Source of the DNA: CALOFP01 sp942492635
GTDB taxonomy: Bacteria > UBP6 > UBA1177 > CALOFP01
Direction: 5' to 3'
Assembly: GCA_942492635.1 (NCBI GenBank)
Contig: CALOFP010000001.1
Location: 620,001-684,000, forward strand
Length of the DNA: 64,000 nucleotides
Part shown: positions 27,659 through 36,985 of the stretch, in pieces
Numbering within the stretch: position 1 is the first letter of the stretch
How the letters are laid out: every line of letters starts with the position of its first letter
Notes under the pieces: model-generated
What the model saw: only the letters and a program-made list of their open reading frames with translations
The model's database searches: none
Told to the model about the DNA's origin: nothing
Translations under genes and position numbers: made by a program

Positions 27659-30600
27659 GTATCGGAGAATTTTCTGTAAAAAATCCGGTCCTTGTAAACA
27701 TTCTCATGATTGCTATCCTTACCATCGGATTTTTATCCTTCAACAAACTTCCGAGGGAACTCGAGACCGAGGTTTCATTTTCGTGGGTTTTCATTATCGT
27801 GCCCTACCCCGGAGTTTCCGCCGAGGAAATTGAAAAAAACATAGTAATCAAAATTGAGGACGAAATAGCTGATGTCGACCACATCAACAAGATCATTTCC
27901 GTTGCAAAAGAAGGCCAGGGATTTATCCAGGTACAGTTTGAGGACGATCTGAGCGACGAAGAATTTGCCCGCCTCTATCAGGACATCAGAGCCGAAGTGG
28001 ACAAGGTTGAACTTCCGGAAGACGCACTTGATCCCATTGTGGACGACTTTTCCTCCTCGGACTTCATGCCGCTTATCGCAGTTGTCCTGAAGGGTGAGGC
28101 CGATCCGGCGGCGCTGAACCGGGCGGCAGAGAATCTGAAGAAAAAAATCATCGATATCAAGCATGTATCCAAAGCCGACATCGTCGGAGGACAGGAGAGG
28201 GAAATATGGATCGAGGCGGACAGGCAGAAACTTGAAGGGTACGGTGTTTCAATCCAGGAAGTGAGAGATGCGCTTGCCTACAGAAACCTCAACATTCCGG
28301 GAGGAGTTCTTAAAACCAAAAAGGCGGACTACCTCCTTCGAACTACCGGTGAACTTGATGATCCGCAGGATTATGAAAAGGTAATCGTCCGTAAAAGAAC
28401 GGGAAAGAGAAGTATAAAAGTGGGAGATGTTGCCACTGTTAACTCCGGACTCGCAGAAGGGGTTTACGACTCCAGATTCAACGGCGTCAAATCGGTCTCC
28501 CTGATTGTATCCAAAAGTTCAGAAGGAAACTCGATAGCCGTTGTGGAGAAGGTAAAAAAGCTGTGCGAAGAGTATAGGAAAACACTTCCCGAAGGTGTAA
28601 CGCTGGAGCTTGCAAACGACACCACATGGCAGATCAAGGATACACTGGGAACCCTCGGTACAAATTCCGTAATGGGATTCATTCTTCTCATAATCGTGCT
28701 CTTTTTCTTCATCGGATTCCGCAGTTCGTTCATAACAGCCCTCGGTATCCCCCTGGCATTTGCAATCACCTTTATTTTCATGGAGTACATCGGGGAATCT
28801 CTCAACTCCTCATCACTCTTCGCACTCGTTCTTGTTCTCGGAATGATTGTCGATCATGCGATCGTCATCATGGAAAACTGTTATCGGTACCGCCAGAAGG
28901 GATACTCCGCCCACGATGCCGCAGTAAAGGGAACGAACGAGGTAGTCTGGCCGGTTATTGCGGCGACAGGCACAACAGTGGCAGCGTTTTTACCGCTGAT
29001 GATCCTGCCCGGGATTATGGGTAAATTCATGAGAGTAATCCCGATTGTCGTATCCCTTGCGCTTGTCGCATCGACCATCGAGGCGCTCTTTTTCCTTCCG
29101 AGCCACTTTGCCGACTGGGCCGGAAAGAAAAAAAAGAAGGAGAGCGGACTATTCCTGAAAATCCAGTCGCTTTTCAAGCGGATCCTCACAAGACTTCATC
29201 GACACAGGTACATAACCTTTGTCGTAACCATACTGGTAATTATCGGAACAAGCATGCTGCTTCCGATCGTTAAGAAGAACCTTTTCGAAGGTGAAGCGAT
29301 GTCGCAGCTGCTTATCGACATTCAGCTGCCCATAGGCACCTCCAGAACAAGAACAAATGAAGTGGTTAGCCGCTACGAAAAAAAGGTTCTACCCCTTATC
29401 GGAAACGGAGAAGTTCTCTCGGTCAACACCACCGTCGGATTCCTGATGGGCGAAACAGAGTGGATGACACAGAGCAATGTTGGGCAGATAACGCTGGCCC
29501 TTGAGGAAACAAAGAAGGGAAGAAAGCGTTCGGTCCTTGAAATTATTGAAGACATAAAAAAACTGTGCGTCAACATCCCTGGTGCCGAAACCGTGAAATA
29601 CAGAAGAATAGAAAACGGCCCCCCCATCGACAAACCGATCACATTCAGGCTCTACGGTGAAAATTTCGACGAAATGGAGGCCGTCGGCGAAAGTTTCAAA
29701 AAAATCCTCCTTGAATATGAGGAGCTCTACAACATAGACGACAATTTTGAAAAGGGAATACCGGAACTTTCTATAAAAATCAACGAAGAACGGGCAGCCG
29801 AATACGGCCTGTCCGCTGCATCGATCGGAATGTACATAAGAGCCGGATTTGAGGGAGTAAAGGCCACCGTTTTTTACGATGAAGATGAGGAAATCGATGT
29901 TCTTGTAAAGTTTGCAAAAGATGGCAGGGATTCGATAAGCGACATTGAAATGATGAAAATCCCCACTCCATCCGGAGTGCTTGTTCCCTTTTCTACCGTT
30001 GCCGAAATCGAGAGGGTTTCCGGAATAGGAGCAATAAGAAGACAGCAGAGATCCAGGGAAATAACGATAACGGCCGACGCCATTGATCAATCCCGGGTCG
30101 GAGAAATCAGCAAGAGAATCGAAAGGGAGTTTAAAGAAAACTTCAAGCCGCTCTATCCTGAACTGAGTATCAATATGGAAGGAGCATTCGCCGAATTCAA
30201 CACACTTCTCGCAGACATCGTAAGACTGCTGGGAATCGGTATCTTTCTGATGTACATCTTCCTCGGCACCCAGTTCAAATCGTACATACAGCCCTTCATC
30301 ATGCTTCTCACCATACCGTTCGCTTTCACAGGTTGCGTTTTATACCTTGTAATATCTGGAACATCCCTCTCCATCGTCGTTCTATACGCAGTAGTTGCAC
30401 TGGCCGGAATAGCCGTCAACGACGCCATAGTACTGATCAGTTTCATCAACGCCCAGAGACGGGCCGGGATGGAGACAAAAGAGGCGATCGTAAGCGGAGC
30501 AACCATGCGACTCCGTCCCATAATCCTCACCTCCGTCACAACCATGGGAGGACTCGTCCCGATGGCGCTGAATATAGGCGGAAGCTCGGGAATCTGGGGA

Positions 30601-30735
30601 CCGATGGCATCAACCATCATATTCGGGCTGCTCTTCTCCACACTCGGCACCCTTATCGTTATCCCGTGCGCCTACGGTATCCTTGACGACATCACAAAAA
30701 AACTGGGATTCAAAATGAAGCTGGAAGGCGAATAA
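27655..30735 (+). CDS. RND-family efflux permease (AcrB/HAE type)
   Basis: 1026 residues, the usual RND length, with 12 expected membrane helices and two large periplasmic loops. TM4 reads LVLGMIVDHAIVIMEN; the first of the two proton-relay aspartates (AcrB Asp407) is Asp400 here, while the second (AcrB Asp408) is His401, a departure from AcrB. TM10 reads ALAGIAVNDAIVLISFINAQ, where AcrB has a Lys. These variants place it among divergent HAE-type pumps whose substrates cannot be guessed. It is the last gene of padR-tolC-adaptor-RND. Confidence 0.93.
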   Translation: MSIGEFSVKNPVLVNILMIAILTIGFLSFNKLPRELETEVSFSWVFIIVPYPGVSAEEIEKNIVIKIEDEIADVDHINKIISVAKEGQGFIQVQFEDDLSDEEFARLYQDIRAEVDKVELPEDALDPIVDDFSSSDFMPLIAVVLKGEADPAALNRAAENLKKKIIDIKHVSKADIVGGQEREIWIEADRQKLEGYGVSIQEVRDALAYRNLNIPGGVLKTKKADYLLRTTGELDDPQDYEKVIVRKRTGKRSIKVGDVATVNSGLAEGVYDSRFNGVKSVSLIVSKSSEGNSIAVVEKVKKLCEEYRKTLPEGVTLELANDTTWQIKDTLGTLGTNSVMGFILLIIVLFFFIGFRSSFITALGIPLAFAITFIFMEYIGESLNSSSLFALVLVLGMIVDHAIVIMENCYRYRQKGYSAHDAAVKGTNEVVWPVIAATGTTVAAFLPLMILPGIMGKFMRVIPIVVSLALVASTIEALFFLPSHFADWAGKKKKKESGLFLKIQSLFKRILTRLHRHRYITFVVTILVIIGTSMLLPIVKKNLFEGEAMSQLLIDIQLPIGTSRTRTNEVVSRYEKKVLPLIGNGEVLSVNTTVGFLMGETEWMTQSNVGQITLALEETKKGRKRSVLEIIEDIKKLCVNIPGAETVKYRRIENGPPIDKPITFRLYGENFDEMEAVGESFKKILLEYEELYNIDDNFEKGIPELSIKINEERAAEYGLSAASIGMYIRAGFEGVKATVFYDEDEEIDVLVKFAKDGRDSISDIEMMKIPTPSGVLVPFSTVAEIERVSGIGAIRRQQRSREITITADAIDQSRVGEISKRIEREFKENFKPLYPELSINMEGAFAEFNTLLADIVRLLGIGIFLMYIFLGTQFKSYIQPFIMLLTIPFAFTGCVLYLVISGTSLSIVVLYAVVALAGIAVNDAIVLISFINAQRRAGMETKEAIVSGATMRLRPIILTSVTTMGGLVPMALNIGGSSGIWGPMASTIIFGLLFSTLGTLIVIPCAYGILDDITKKLGFKMKLEGE

Positions 30736-30739
30736 TCGA

Positions 30740-31040
30740 CCGCGGATGGACACAGATTAAGACAAATCAGACCGCAGATTAAACGGATTACCGTGATTAC
30801 TCTGATTTTTTCAGGATATTCAATCTATGATTATCCTGCTGATAATCTTTTTTTCTCATTTTCGTGTTTATTCGCGTTTGTTCGCGTTTGTTCGCGTAGT
30901 TCGCGGCTTACCTATTTTCTCCCTTTTCATGCTTTTTCGTGTTTTTCGTGGCTCTAGAATTTCTTCCCGTTCGCGTATGTTCGCGTTTGTTCGCGGCTGA
31001 AATATTTGAATTTTCGTGTTTTTCGTGTTCCAGGGGTGTA
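30740..31040 (+). repeat. Composite intergenic repeat
   Basis: ACCGCGGATGGACACAGATT begins a few bases after the RND stop codon, followed by a GATT module (ACCGCAGATTAAACGGATTA), CCTGCTGATAATC, TTCGCGTTTGTTCGCG words ending TTCGCGGCTTA, TTTTTCGTGTTTTTCGTGGC, another TTCGCG..GGCTGAAA and a last TTTTCGTGTTTTTCGTG. This is one of the fullest examples of the module order. Confidence 0.8.
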
Positions 31041-31081
31041 TGCTGAAAATATTTTGGGAACCCTGATTTTGAGGTGACATT

Positions 31082-31561
31082 ATGAAAGTGGAGATAATCA
31101 CAAAAAAATCTTTCTCTGTCATAGGAAAACTTGGAGAGGGATTATCTGGAGAAGGCGCGAAGTGGATACAACCGCTATGGCATGCTGCAAACAGCAAATT
31201 CAATGAAATAAAACAATTGGCAAAAGTTGATGAGTCCGGGAATCCTATTGGCTTTTGGGGTGCGATGAGCGATATTGCAGGAAAATTCCAGCTCTGGGAA
31301 GAAAAAGGAAAATATCTTGCCGGATGTGAAGTTGTCGACAATGCATTACCGCCTGACAACTGGACGAAATGGACAATCCCCTCCTACAAATATTTGGTTG
31401 TTAAATGCAATGTGGAAACATATGGCGCCATTTTGCACAAAATCAAAACCGAATTTCTCCCGCAGAACAACTACACTTTGGTTGGATCAGTTCACGAATT
31501 TTACAATCCGAAAGAGACTGAAGGAGAATTATATCTCTACTTTCCGATTGGAAGATTGTAA
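31082..31561 (+). CDS. GyrI-like small-molecule-binding domain protein
   Basis: 159 residues; RBS GAGGTGAC. It resembles the free-standing GyrI-like/AraC effector-binding (SOUL-like) domain: MKVEIITKKSFSVIGKLGEG at the start, FWGAMSDI, YLAGCEVVDN, WTIPSYKYLVVKCN and the ending YFPIGRL. Such proteins bind hydrophobic ligands or act as free effector domains. No DNA-binding part is present and there is no operon partner on its strand. Confidence 0.8.
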   Translation: MKVEIITKKSFSVIGKLGEGLSGEGAKWIQPLWHAANSKFNEIKQLAKVDESGNPIGFWGAMSDIAGKFQLWEEKGKYLAGCEVVDNALPPDNWTKWTIPSYKYLVVKCNVETYGAILHKIKTEFLPQNNYTLVGSVHEFYNPKETEGELYLYFPIGRL

Positions 31562-31669
31562 TTCTTTTGTCTGATTTATTTCGAACATATTTACGTCCGT
31601 TTGCGGCTAATATTATTCTTTACAGGCAAATAAAAAAGCTGGATAATCTGAGATGTTTTTTTAATGATC
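31562..31669. other. Short gap with a remnant of the intergenic repeat
   Basis: CGAACATATTTACGTCCG and TTTGCGGCTAA match the TTCGCG..GGCTGAA module in degraded form; a 72-residue ORF at 31567-31785 runs into the opposite-strand DUF4234 gene and is spurious. Confidence 0.45.
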
Positions 31670-32149
31670 TTAATGGCAGTTGGTTTCTTTGGATATTTCC
31701 AGATACTTTTCATCTATGGAATTATCTTCAATCAGATCATTTATCTTATGGTTTATGTAGAAAACACCAAAAATTAATGTCATGATACCGCAGAACCGCT
31801 TATTTTCATCACCGTTGCAGTCCAGATACTCTTGGATTCTATCCCTGGCAAGAAATGCCCATATCGGTATTAATGTCCCAAAAGAAAAATAATTGGTGGA
31901 AAAAGAGTCAGCAGCATGCCAAATTCCACTCTCAATGTAAGCTTTAACAGCCAATATGACATTTATAATTGCACCAATATAACTGAATATGATAATTGCA
32001 TTTACAAAAAAATCGGATATCGGAATATTCGGCTTGAACTCATTTAGAATTTTTGTTTGCCTCTTAATATAATAGGCTGAATATATGCCCAAAGTAATCA
32101 AGGATAAAAAGAAAAGCGACATTGTTGAGTGATATTTTAATTTTTTCAA
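31670..32149 (-). CDS. DUF4234-like membrane protein (second of a tandem pair)
   Basis: 159 residues with a TTG start placed 6 nt after AGGAGGG. Features of the DUF4234 family are SLITLGIYSAYYIKRQTKIL, a central hydrophobic region of about two helices and LARDRIQEYLDCN, then FGVFYINHKIND. It is paralogous to the gene just upstream: both begin MKKLK and share SLITLG, KTKILNEF and a LARDRI motif. Function unknown; the pair is probably one transcript. Confidence 0.8.
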   Translation of the reverse strand: MKKLKYHSTMSLFFLSLITLGIYSAYYIKRQTKILNEFKPNIPISDFFVNAIIIFSYIGAIINVILAVKAYIESGIWHAADSFSTNYFSFGTLIPIWAFLARDRIQEYLDCNGDENKRFCGIMTLIFGVFYINHKINDLIEDNSIDEKYLEISKETNCH

Positions 32150-32199
32150 ATTCCCTCCTATTATGAATACAGCTATAAAATTTCCATAATTGCAAAGTT

Positions 32200-32664
32200 T
32201 TAATGATTTGCGGCAACGAGATCAGGAGTGCTCTCATCAATCTCTTTATTTATTTTATAATTCAGATAAAACACACCGAATATAAAAATTAATGCGCCGC
32301 TCAATCTTCGCTTTTTATCATCATTACATTTTAAATAGTCGTGGATTCTATCCCTGGCGAGGAAACACCATGCCATATTCAAGGCAGGGCTTACGACCCT
32401 TGCTTCCTTTAACAATCCCATCCATCTTGAAAAAGGCTCTGTAATTTCATAATAGACAGATATTATATCGACAAAAATGGCAAACGCACTTGCAATAGCC
32501 GCAATAACAACCATTTCCGTAAAAAAACCTGATATCGGAAGATCCGTCCAAAATTCATTCAAAATTTTTGTTTTCTTCCTTATATAAAGTGCAGGATAAA
32601 ATCCAAGAGTTATCAATGAATAAAAAATAATTAAAATCGTGTTTTCGCCTTTTAGTTTTTTCAT
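32200..32664 (-). CDS. DUF4234-like membrane protein (first of a tandem pair)
   Basis: 154 residues from the ATG at 32664 (MKKLKGENTILIIF), which aligns with the start of its paralog; an upstream Met at 32691 is possible. It has SLITLGFYPALYIRKKTKIL, hydrophobic helices and FLARDRIHDYLKCNDDKKRR, then FGVFYLNYKINKEID. The G-rich stretch before the start (GGGGGCGTGGAG) can serve as RBS. Same uncharacterised family as its neighbour. Confidence 0.8.
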   Translation of the reverse strand: MKKLKGENTILIIFYSLITLGFYPALYIRKKTKILNEFWTDLPISGFFTEMVVIAAIASAFAIFVDIISVYYEITEPFSRWMGLLKEARVVSPALNMAWCFLARDRIHDYLKCNDDKKRRLSGALIFIFGVFYLNYKINKEIDESTPDLVAANH

Positions 32665-33235
32665 CTCCACGCCCCCATATCTAATTAGCATTGGTCATTA
32701 TAATGATTCATTTTGATTTTTAAAGAATTGAAGTGTATTTTTAGAAAAATCTTTTATAGATTATGAAATAAATTTTCACATCTTTCACTTTTTACAAAAT
32801 TTTTTCTCCTTTCGTGCATTTCCGTGTTTTTCGTGGCTGAAGTTGACCGCAGATTAAACCGATTCCCGTGATTACCATGATTTCATAATTCAGATTTGAG
32901 CCATATGATAGTTCATGCTGAGTGGCAAACGTTTACGTCTTTTGTGCTTTTTCGTCGGCGATATTATTTTTTCCATGCTCGTTTTAACCGGCGGATCGGC
33001 TGAGATATTTTTTTTATGGTCATTTTAACGACTGATTCGAGCAAATTATTTTTTTCCAGCCGTACACAGGCACTGGAATAGCTAGGATATTTTTTTCAAG
33101 GCCTCTTCAGAGGCTGAAAACTATAGGAAATTTTTATGGGTCACTTTTCAGGGAGTTTGATGAAAGCCGGATTTCGGCCCATATAAGGTGATGATTTCAT
33201 ATTCGAAGCATCAAAAGTAAAAAATTCCCGACCAG
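32665..33235. repeat. Non-coding gap with composite repeat and a second repeat type
   Basis: TTTCGTGCATTTCCGTGTTTTTCGTGG near 32811 and a GATT module (ACCGCAGATTAAACCGATTC) at 32845-32885. From 32975 to 33130 there is a stretch with TATTTTTTTTATGGTC and CACAGGCACTGG similar to 6090-6260. No gene is supported. Confidence 0.6.
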
Positions 33236-33561
33236 AATGAATAAGGATATATTGTGCGAAGCCACAATATCATCCGATATTGAACTAGCCCGGAGCGGGT
33301 TGACACTACATTAATAGGAAATATATTCTGGATAGAGGTGTCGAAGCCCGACAGTTTCACGTCAGCTTTTAGAAAAATGAAGTATCATACTTCGCAAAAG
33401 TGATACGATTTTCTACTTAATTGCATCATCTTTTCCCGACTTAGCTATCAAGTCTGTTGTTTTATGATCTTTTTATCCATTTTTTCTCCATAAGACACAG
33501 TTATACATTCTTCTTTTATTAAAATGATTTCCAATTTTTCAAAACGTCATATTCGATCTGC

Positions 33562-34641
33562 TCAAGGCCCGGCACGGATGCTGATAAAAACGCCTGATTC
33601 CTGTGGGATGATTGCCTTGAGAACCATTTCCTTTTTGCATGATTTGCATTTGCAGGTCGGCCGTTTTACTTTTTCTTCCGATCCGGTTATTACGACATTG
33701 AGCATGAGTTGAAGTAAGTTCAATTTTTTCTTGGAGTTGCCGTGAAGAAAACCATAATCTCTGCACCTTCTGAATCCCTTGGGTAGCACATGTTTCAACA
33801 CAAGGTAGAGAAAGGTTTCGCCGGAAAGAGTACGCGTTTCCTCTTTTTTCGATCCCGAATCGGTATAGCGGAATGTTACTTCTCCATTCTCATCCTTAAG
33901 AATCCTTTTTTCGGATATGACGCCTCTGTAAAGGTAGCGCGAAAGATACTCTAGGCCAGGCTGTCCTGTTCCTGTATTCTTTACATCGATAACCCAATCT
34001 TTTTTATAAAGATCGACGGGGATTTCCATCTCTTTTTCTTTCATTAATGCAATCAGTTTGCCTCTGAAAAGCAAAGAAAGAACCTTTGCAGGCATGAGAT
34101 ACTTTCCCTTTTTCTCTTTCCATGCTCTGCCGTTTTCGCAGATGGCTCCTGACGGCACGATGTAGTGGATGTGCGGATGGTAATTGAGTCGCCTGCTGTT
34201 GCTGTGGAAAACACCGGTAAAACCGATCTCTCCGCCCAGATGTTTCTTGTTCGCTGCCAGCTGCTTCATCGCCTCGGCGGAAGCCTTGAACATCATGTCG
34301 TAGAATTGGCGGCCGTGCCTCATCGCTATTACATGCAGTTCCGCCGGAATTGTAAACGTGACCATGAAGTATTTCACAGGCAACAGTTTCGCCTTCTGTT
34401 TCTCCAACCATTCCGTGGTCAGATGGTTCTGGCAACGGGGACAGCTTCTGTGACCACACGACTGGTAAACCTGCCGTTCGGCTCCGCATTCCGGACAGCT
34501 GTAAAGCAGCTCGCCGGAAGCCGCGGTGCGGCACTCCTGTATTCTACGCATCGCCGTAAAACACTCCGGACGCAGTATTTCGCCAAACGTTTCCAATGTC
34601 TTCGCGCCGTGATTTTCAAATACGTTGGCGAGTGCAATCAT
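33562..34641 (-). CDS. IS91-type HUH (Y2) transposase, copy 1, intact
   Basis: 359 residues. N-terminal zinc-binding domain with Cys49, Cys52, Cys62, Cys67 and Cys70 (SCPECGAE, SCGHRSCPRC); HUH motif His157-Ile-His159 in HPHIHYIVPSG; and the tyrosine pair Tyr232 and Tyr236 in EYLSRYLYRG, spaced by three residues as in IS91 Y2 enzymes. A second Cys cluster (CKCKSCKKEM) lies at the C-terminus. Such enzymes drive rolling-circle transposition. Its ATG overlaps the recombinase stop by 4 bp. Confidence 0.92.
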   Translation of the reverse strand: MIALANVFENHGAKTLETFGEILRPECFTAMRRIQECRTAASGELLYSCPECGAERQVYQSCGHRSCPRCQNHLTTEWLEKQKAKLLPVKYFMVTFTIPAELHVIAMRHGRQFYDMMFKASAEAMKQLAANKKHLGGEIGFTGVFHSNSRRLNYHPHIHYIVPSGAICENGRAWKEKKGKYLMPAKVLSLLFRGKLIALMKEKEMEIPVDLYKKDWVIDVKNTGTGQPGLEYLSRYLYRGVISEKRILKDENGEVTFRYTDSGSKKEETRTLSGETFLYLVLKHVLPKGFRRCRDYGFLHGNSKKKLNLLQLMLNVVITGSEEKVKRPTCKCKSCKKEMVLKAIIPQESGVFISIRAGP

Positions 34642-35540
34642 TTTGTAATTTCCGAATAAACAGCTGAAATTATCTGTTCGATAACGTTATCCGCGTTTTG
34701 ACCGGCTTCTTTTGTGATCTGCAGGTAGTTGAGTGTGGTTATTACACTTGAATGTCCCATGTTCGCCTTTATCTGAGGGATGGTAAGACCTGCCTCAAGA
34801 AGGTGAGTCGCATAGCAGTGCCTGAGAGAATGGGTGGTGATCTTTTTTTAAATTCCGACTTCCTCGACAGCCTTCCTGATTGCCGATTGGACGGAATGTG
34901 GTGTCATATGGCGATCGGTATTTCTTATCCGTTTCGGGTCACCCATCAGAAGAGGAAATAGAAGGTTCCGGTTTCTATGGGTTTTCCAATAGTCACGAAG
35001 GATTTCGAGAGTCGGTTCAGGCAGCGGAACATAGCGATCCTTGTTTCTCTTGCTGCAGCGTATGTGAACGAACATACGGTCGCTGTCGATATCTCCACAT
35101 CTTAGATTCAGCGCTTCTGAAATTCGAAGCCCCATGCTGTATATTGTAAAAAACAGGGCTCTGTAGCATGGTTTTCGGAACGATTTTAAAAGTTCCGTTG
35201 TCTCACGAAGACTGAGAACATCAGGGAGAGTTCTGAAATTCTGAGGCTTTACGATTTTGTCCCAATCAAGCGGTTTTTCAATGACGAATTTCCAGAAAAA
35301 CTTAACGGCACATAGTTCTGTGTTGACCTTTCCCCATGAAAAATTATCGATCATTTGACCAAAGTAACGCTTCATGTCGTTTCTTTTAAGGTCGATAATC
35401 GAATAGTCGAAAAATTCCGCGAACCTGCGTACCGCTCTGCTGTAGGCGGCAATAGTAGTTTCTACCTTACCCTGTAACTTGAGATTTTCCTGGTAAAGTG
35501 AATAAAGATGCTCGAATTCTTGTGCGTTTGATTTCTGCAT
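34638..35540 (-). pseudogene. Tyrosine recombinase of copy 1, inactivated by a nonsense mutation
   Basis: Compared with copies 2 and 3, codon 231 is TAA (34848-34850 on the minus strand) in place of AAA, a single substitution at the edge of an A-run. The product would end after EEVGI at residue 230 and lose His237, Arg240, His263 and the nucleophile Tyr272. The remaining DNA down to 34638 is otherwise intact. Confidence 0.9.
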
Positions 35541-35779
35541 GATATAACTCCATTCCTTGTAATGGTGGTGTTCCCCGTGAACACCACTCTTTTTCCATAA
35601 AGTTATATCTATTCTTGAATTTGTTTCAGAAAACTGCCGCGGAGCGGCTTAGTTCAATAGCTGCAGTTACATGGCTCACCAAAGAATATTATTGACCGAA
35701 ACTGATGTAGATGTAAAATTTACCCATATTCTTTCAAAAAGGAGCTTTAATAAATTCATAAACCCTAAAGGCAGTAAGA

Positions 35780-36871
35780 ATGTTGATTCAAAGGTTTAAT
35801 TTAAACGAAAGCCATAAAAGCTACTTCAAATTGAAAAATAAAATGCACCGCCCAACTTGGGACCACTATTATAGAAACTATGTCAATGCTGTTGACGTAT
35901 GTTTAGTAGGCACAAAAACCTACATTAATTCCCGTGCAAAAACATTCATGTTTTTCTTAAGACATAGTTTAGAACTATGCTTGAAAAGCAATCTTAAAAG
36001 AAATAATCTCACTATACCAAATTCACATAATTTTTCTGAAATTTTAGCAGCATATGACACGAACTTGTTACCTTCTGGAATGAAAGAATTCACTTCAAAA
36101 TTCGATATTCTTGATGTTGAAGGTGATGGTTCATTATTCAGGTATGTTTGTCCATTAAAAGATGATACAGAAAAAGAAATTTATCTAACGAAATTAATAG
36201 CAAAACATAATGAAATAGAAACATCTGACCAGTTCCATTCAATAAAGCTCTTAAATGGCTCTAAAAAAATCAAGAAGATCACTCTAAACAAATATTATAT
36301 ATGCGAAAATATGGGATTAGGACATATCAGAACCCAATATGACTACACTTTAGCAATAATAATCGATTTAATAAAAAGCGGAGCTTATGAAATCAAAGAT
36401 CTCTATCTACCACTGCTTTTCCTAATAAGACATTCTTTTGAACTTGCTTTGAAGTTTAATCTAGAGAGATTGCTAGATTGCGATATAGATTATAGCGAAT
36501 CAGAAAAGGAAGAGATCCTAAAAAAAATAAAAACCGAACACTCTCTTCATAAACTATTTACATTATTTAAAAACCTGCTCTGCAAAGGAAACTTTTCATT
36601 ATTATCAAACGAAGATAATATCGACTTTGAAAAAAGAATAGAGGAATATGAGCGTTTAAATTCAAAAATACTACACAATCTCGATAGCCACTCATATTTA
36701 TTCAGATATCCATCAGACCAAAACGGTGATCCTTTTGGAGCAATTTTTGACAATATTGATCTTTTTAAAATTTTAAAAATCTATGAAGAGTTGGATTCGT
36801 TTATCACTTTTGTACCAGATTTTTTGGTAGAAAGAGGAGTTTTTGAACCGAGTATGGACTACTACATTTAA
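35780..36871 (+). CDS. AT-rich hypothetical protein with two HEPN-like halves
   Basis: 363 residues. Two similar segments occur: FFLRHSLELCLKSNLKRN (about 54-72) with HNFSEI and GSLFRYVCP after it, and LFLIRHSFELALKFNLERLL (about 212-231) with EHSLHKLF and HSYLFRYPSD after it. The shared pattern RHSxELxLKxNL ... H-[NS]-[FL] ... LFRY resembles HEPN-superfamily helical proteins, some of which are RNases of toxin or defence systems; the link is by pattern only. The gene is visibly more AT-rich than its neighbours and starts 122 bp from copy 1 of the IS91-like element, suggesting acquisition. No clear RBS is seen (AGTAAGA). Confidence 0.7.
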   Translation: MLIQRFNLNESHKSYFKLKNKMHRPTWDHYYRNYVNAVDVCLVGTKTYINSRAKTFMFFLRHSLELCLKSNLKRNNLTIPNSHNFSEILAAYDTNLLPSGMKEFTSKFDILDVEGDGSLFRYVCPLKDDTEKEIYLTKLIAKHNEIETSDQFHSIKLLNGSKKIKKITLNKYYICENMGLGHIRTQYDYTLAIIIDLIKSGAYEIKDLYLPLLFLIRHSFELALKFNLERLLDCDIDYSESEKEEILKKIKTEHSLHKLFTLFKNLLCKGNFSLLSNEDNIDFEKRIEEYERLNSKILHNLDSHSYLFRYPSDQNGDPFGAIFDNIDLFKILKIYEELDSFITFVPDFLVERGVFEPSMDYYI

Positions 36872-36985
36872 AAAGAACCGCTTTTCACTACTGGTGCTTT
36901 TACACTCACCGCTGCAAAAGTTTCACCCTTTCAGGGTGTTGAGGATATATTTTATTGATCAGGATAACTCTCCCTTCCCTCTCTT

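Larger units (their letters stand above)
33236..35658 (-). mobile_element. IS91-like element, copy 1 (2423 bp)
   Basis: The ends match the other two copies base for base: left end ATTGAACTAAGCCGCTCCGC (at 35658 on the minus strand), right end CCTTATTCATT (at 33236). The element holds a tyrosine recombinase and an HUH transposase in that order. In this copy the recombinase has a premature stop and the transposase is intact. Both termini carry an ATTGAACTA-GCC inverted repeat followed by a short GC hairpin; the right end extends a further 43 bp with a hairpin ATATTGTG/CACAATAT. Confidence 0.9.

Noticed and set aside
34165..34659. 164-codon ORF antisense to the IS transposase (also at 40098-40592 and 52212-52706)
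   Set aside because: It recurs only because the element does; composition is that of an antisense shadow and no RBS is seen.
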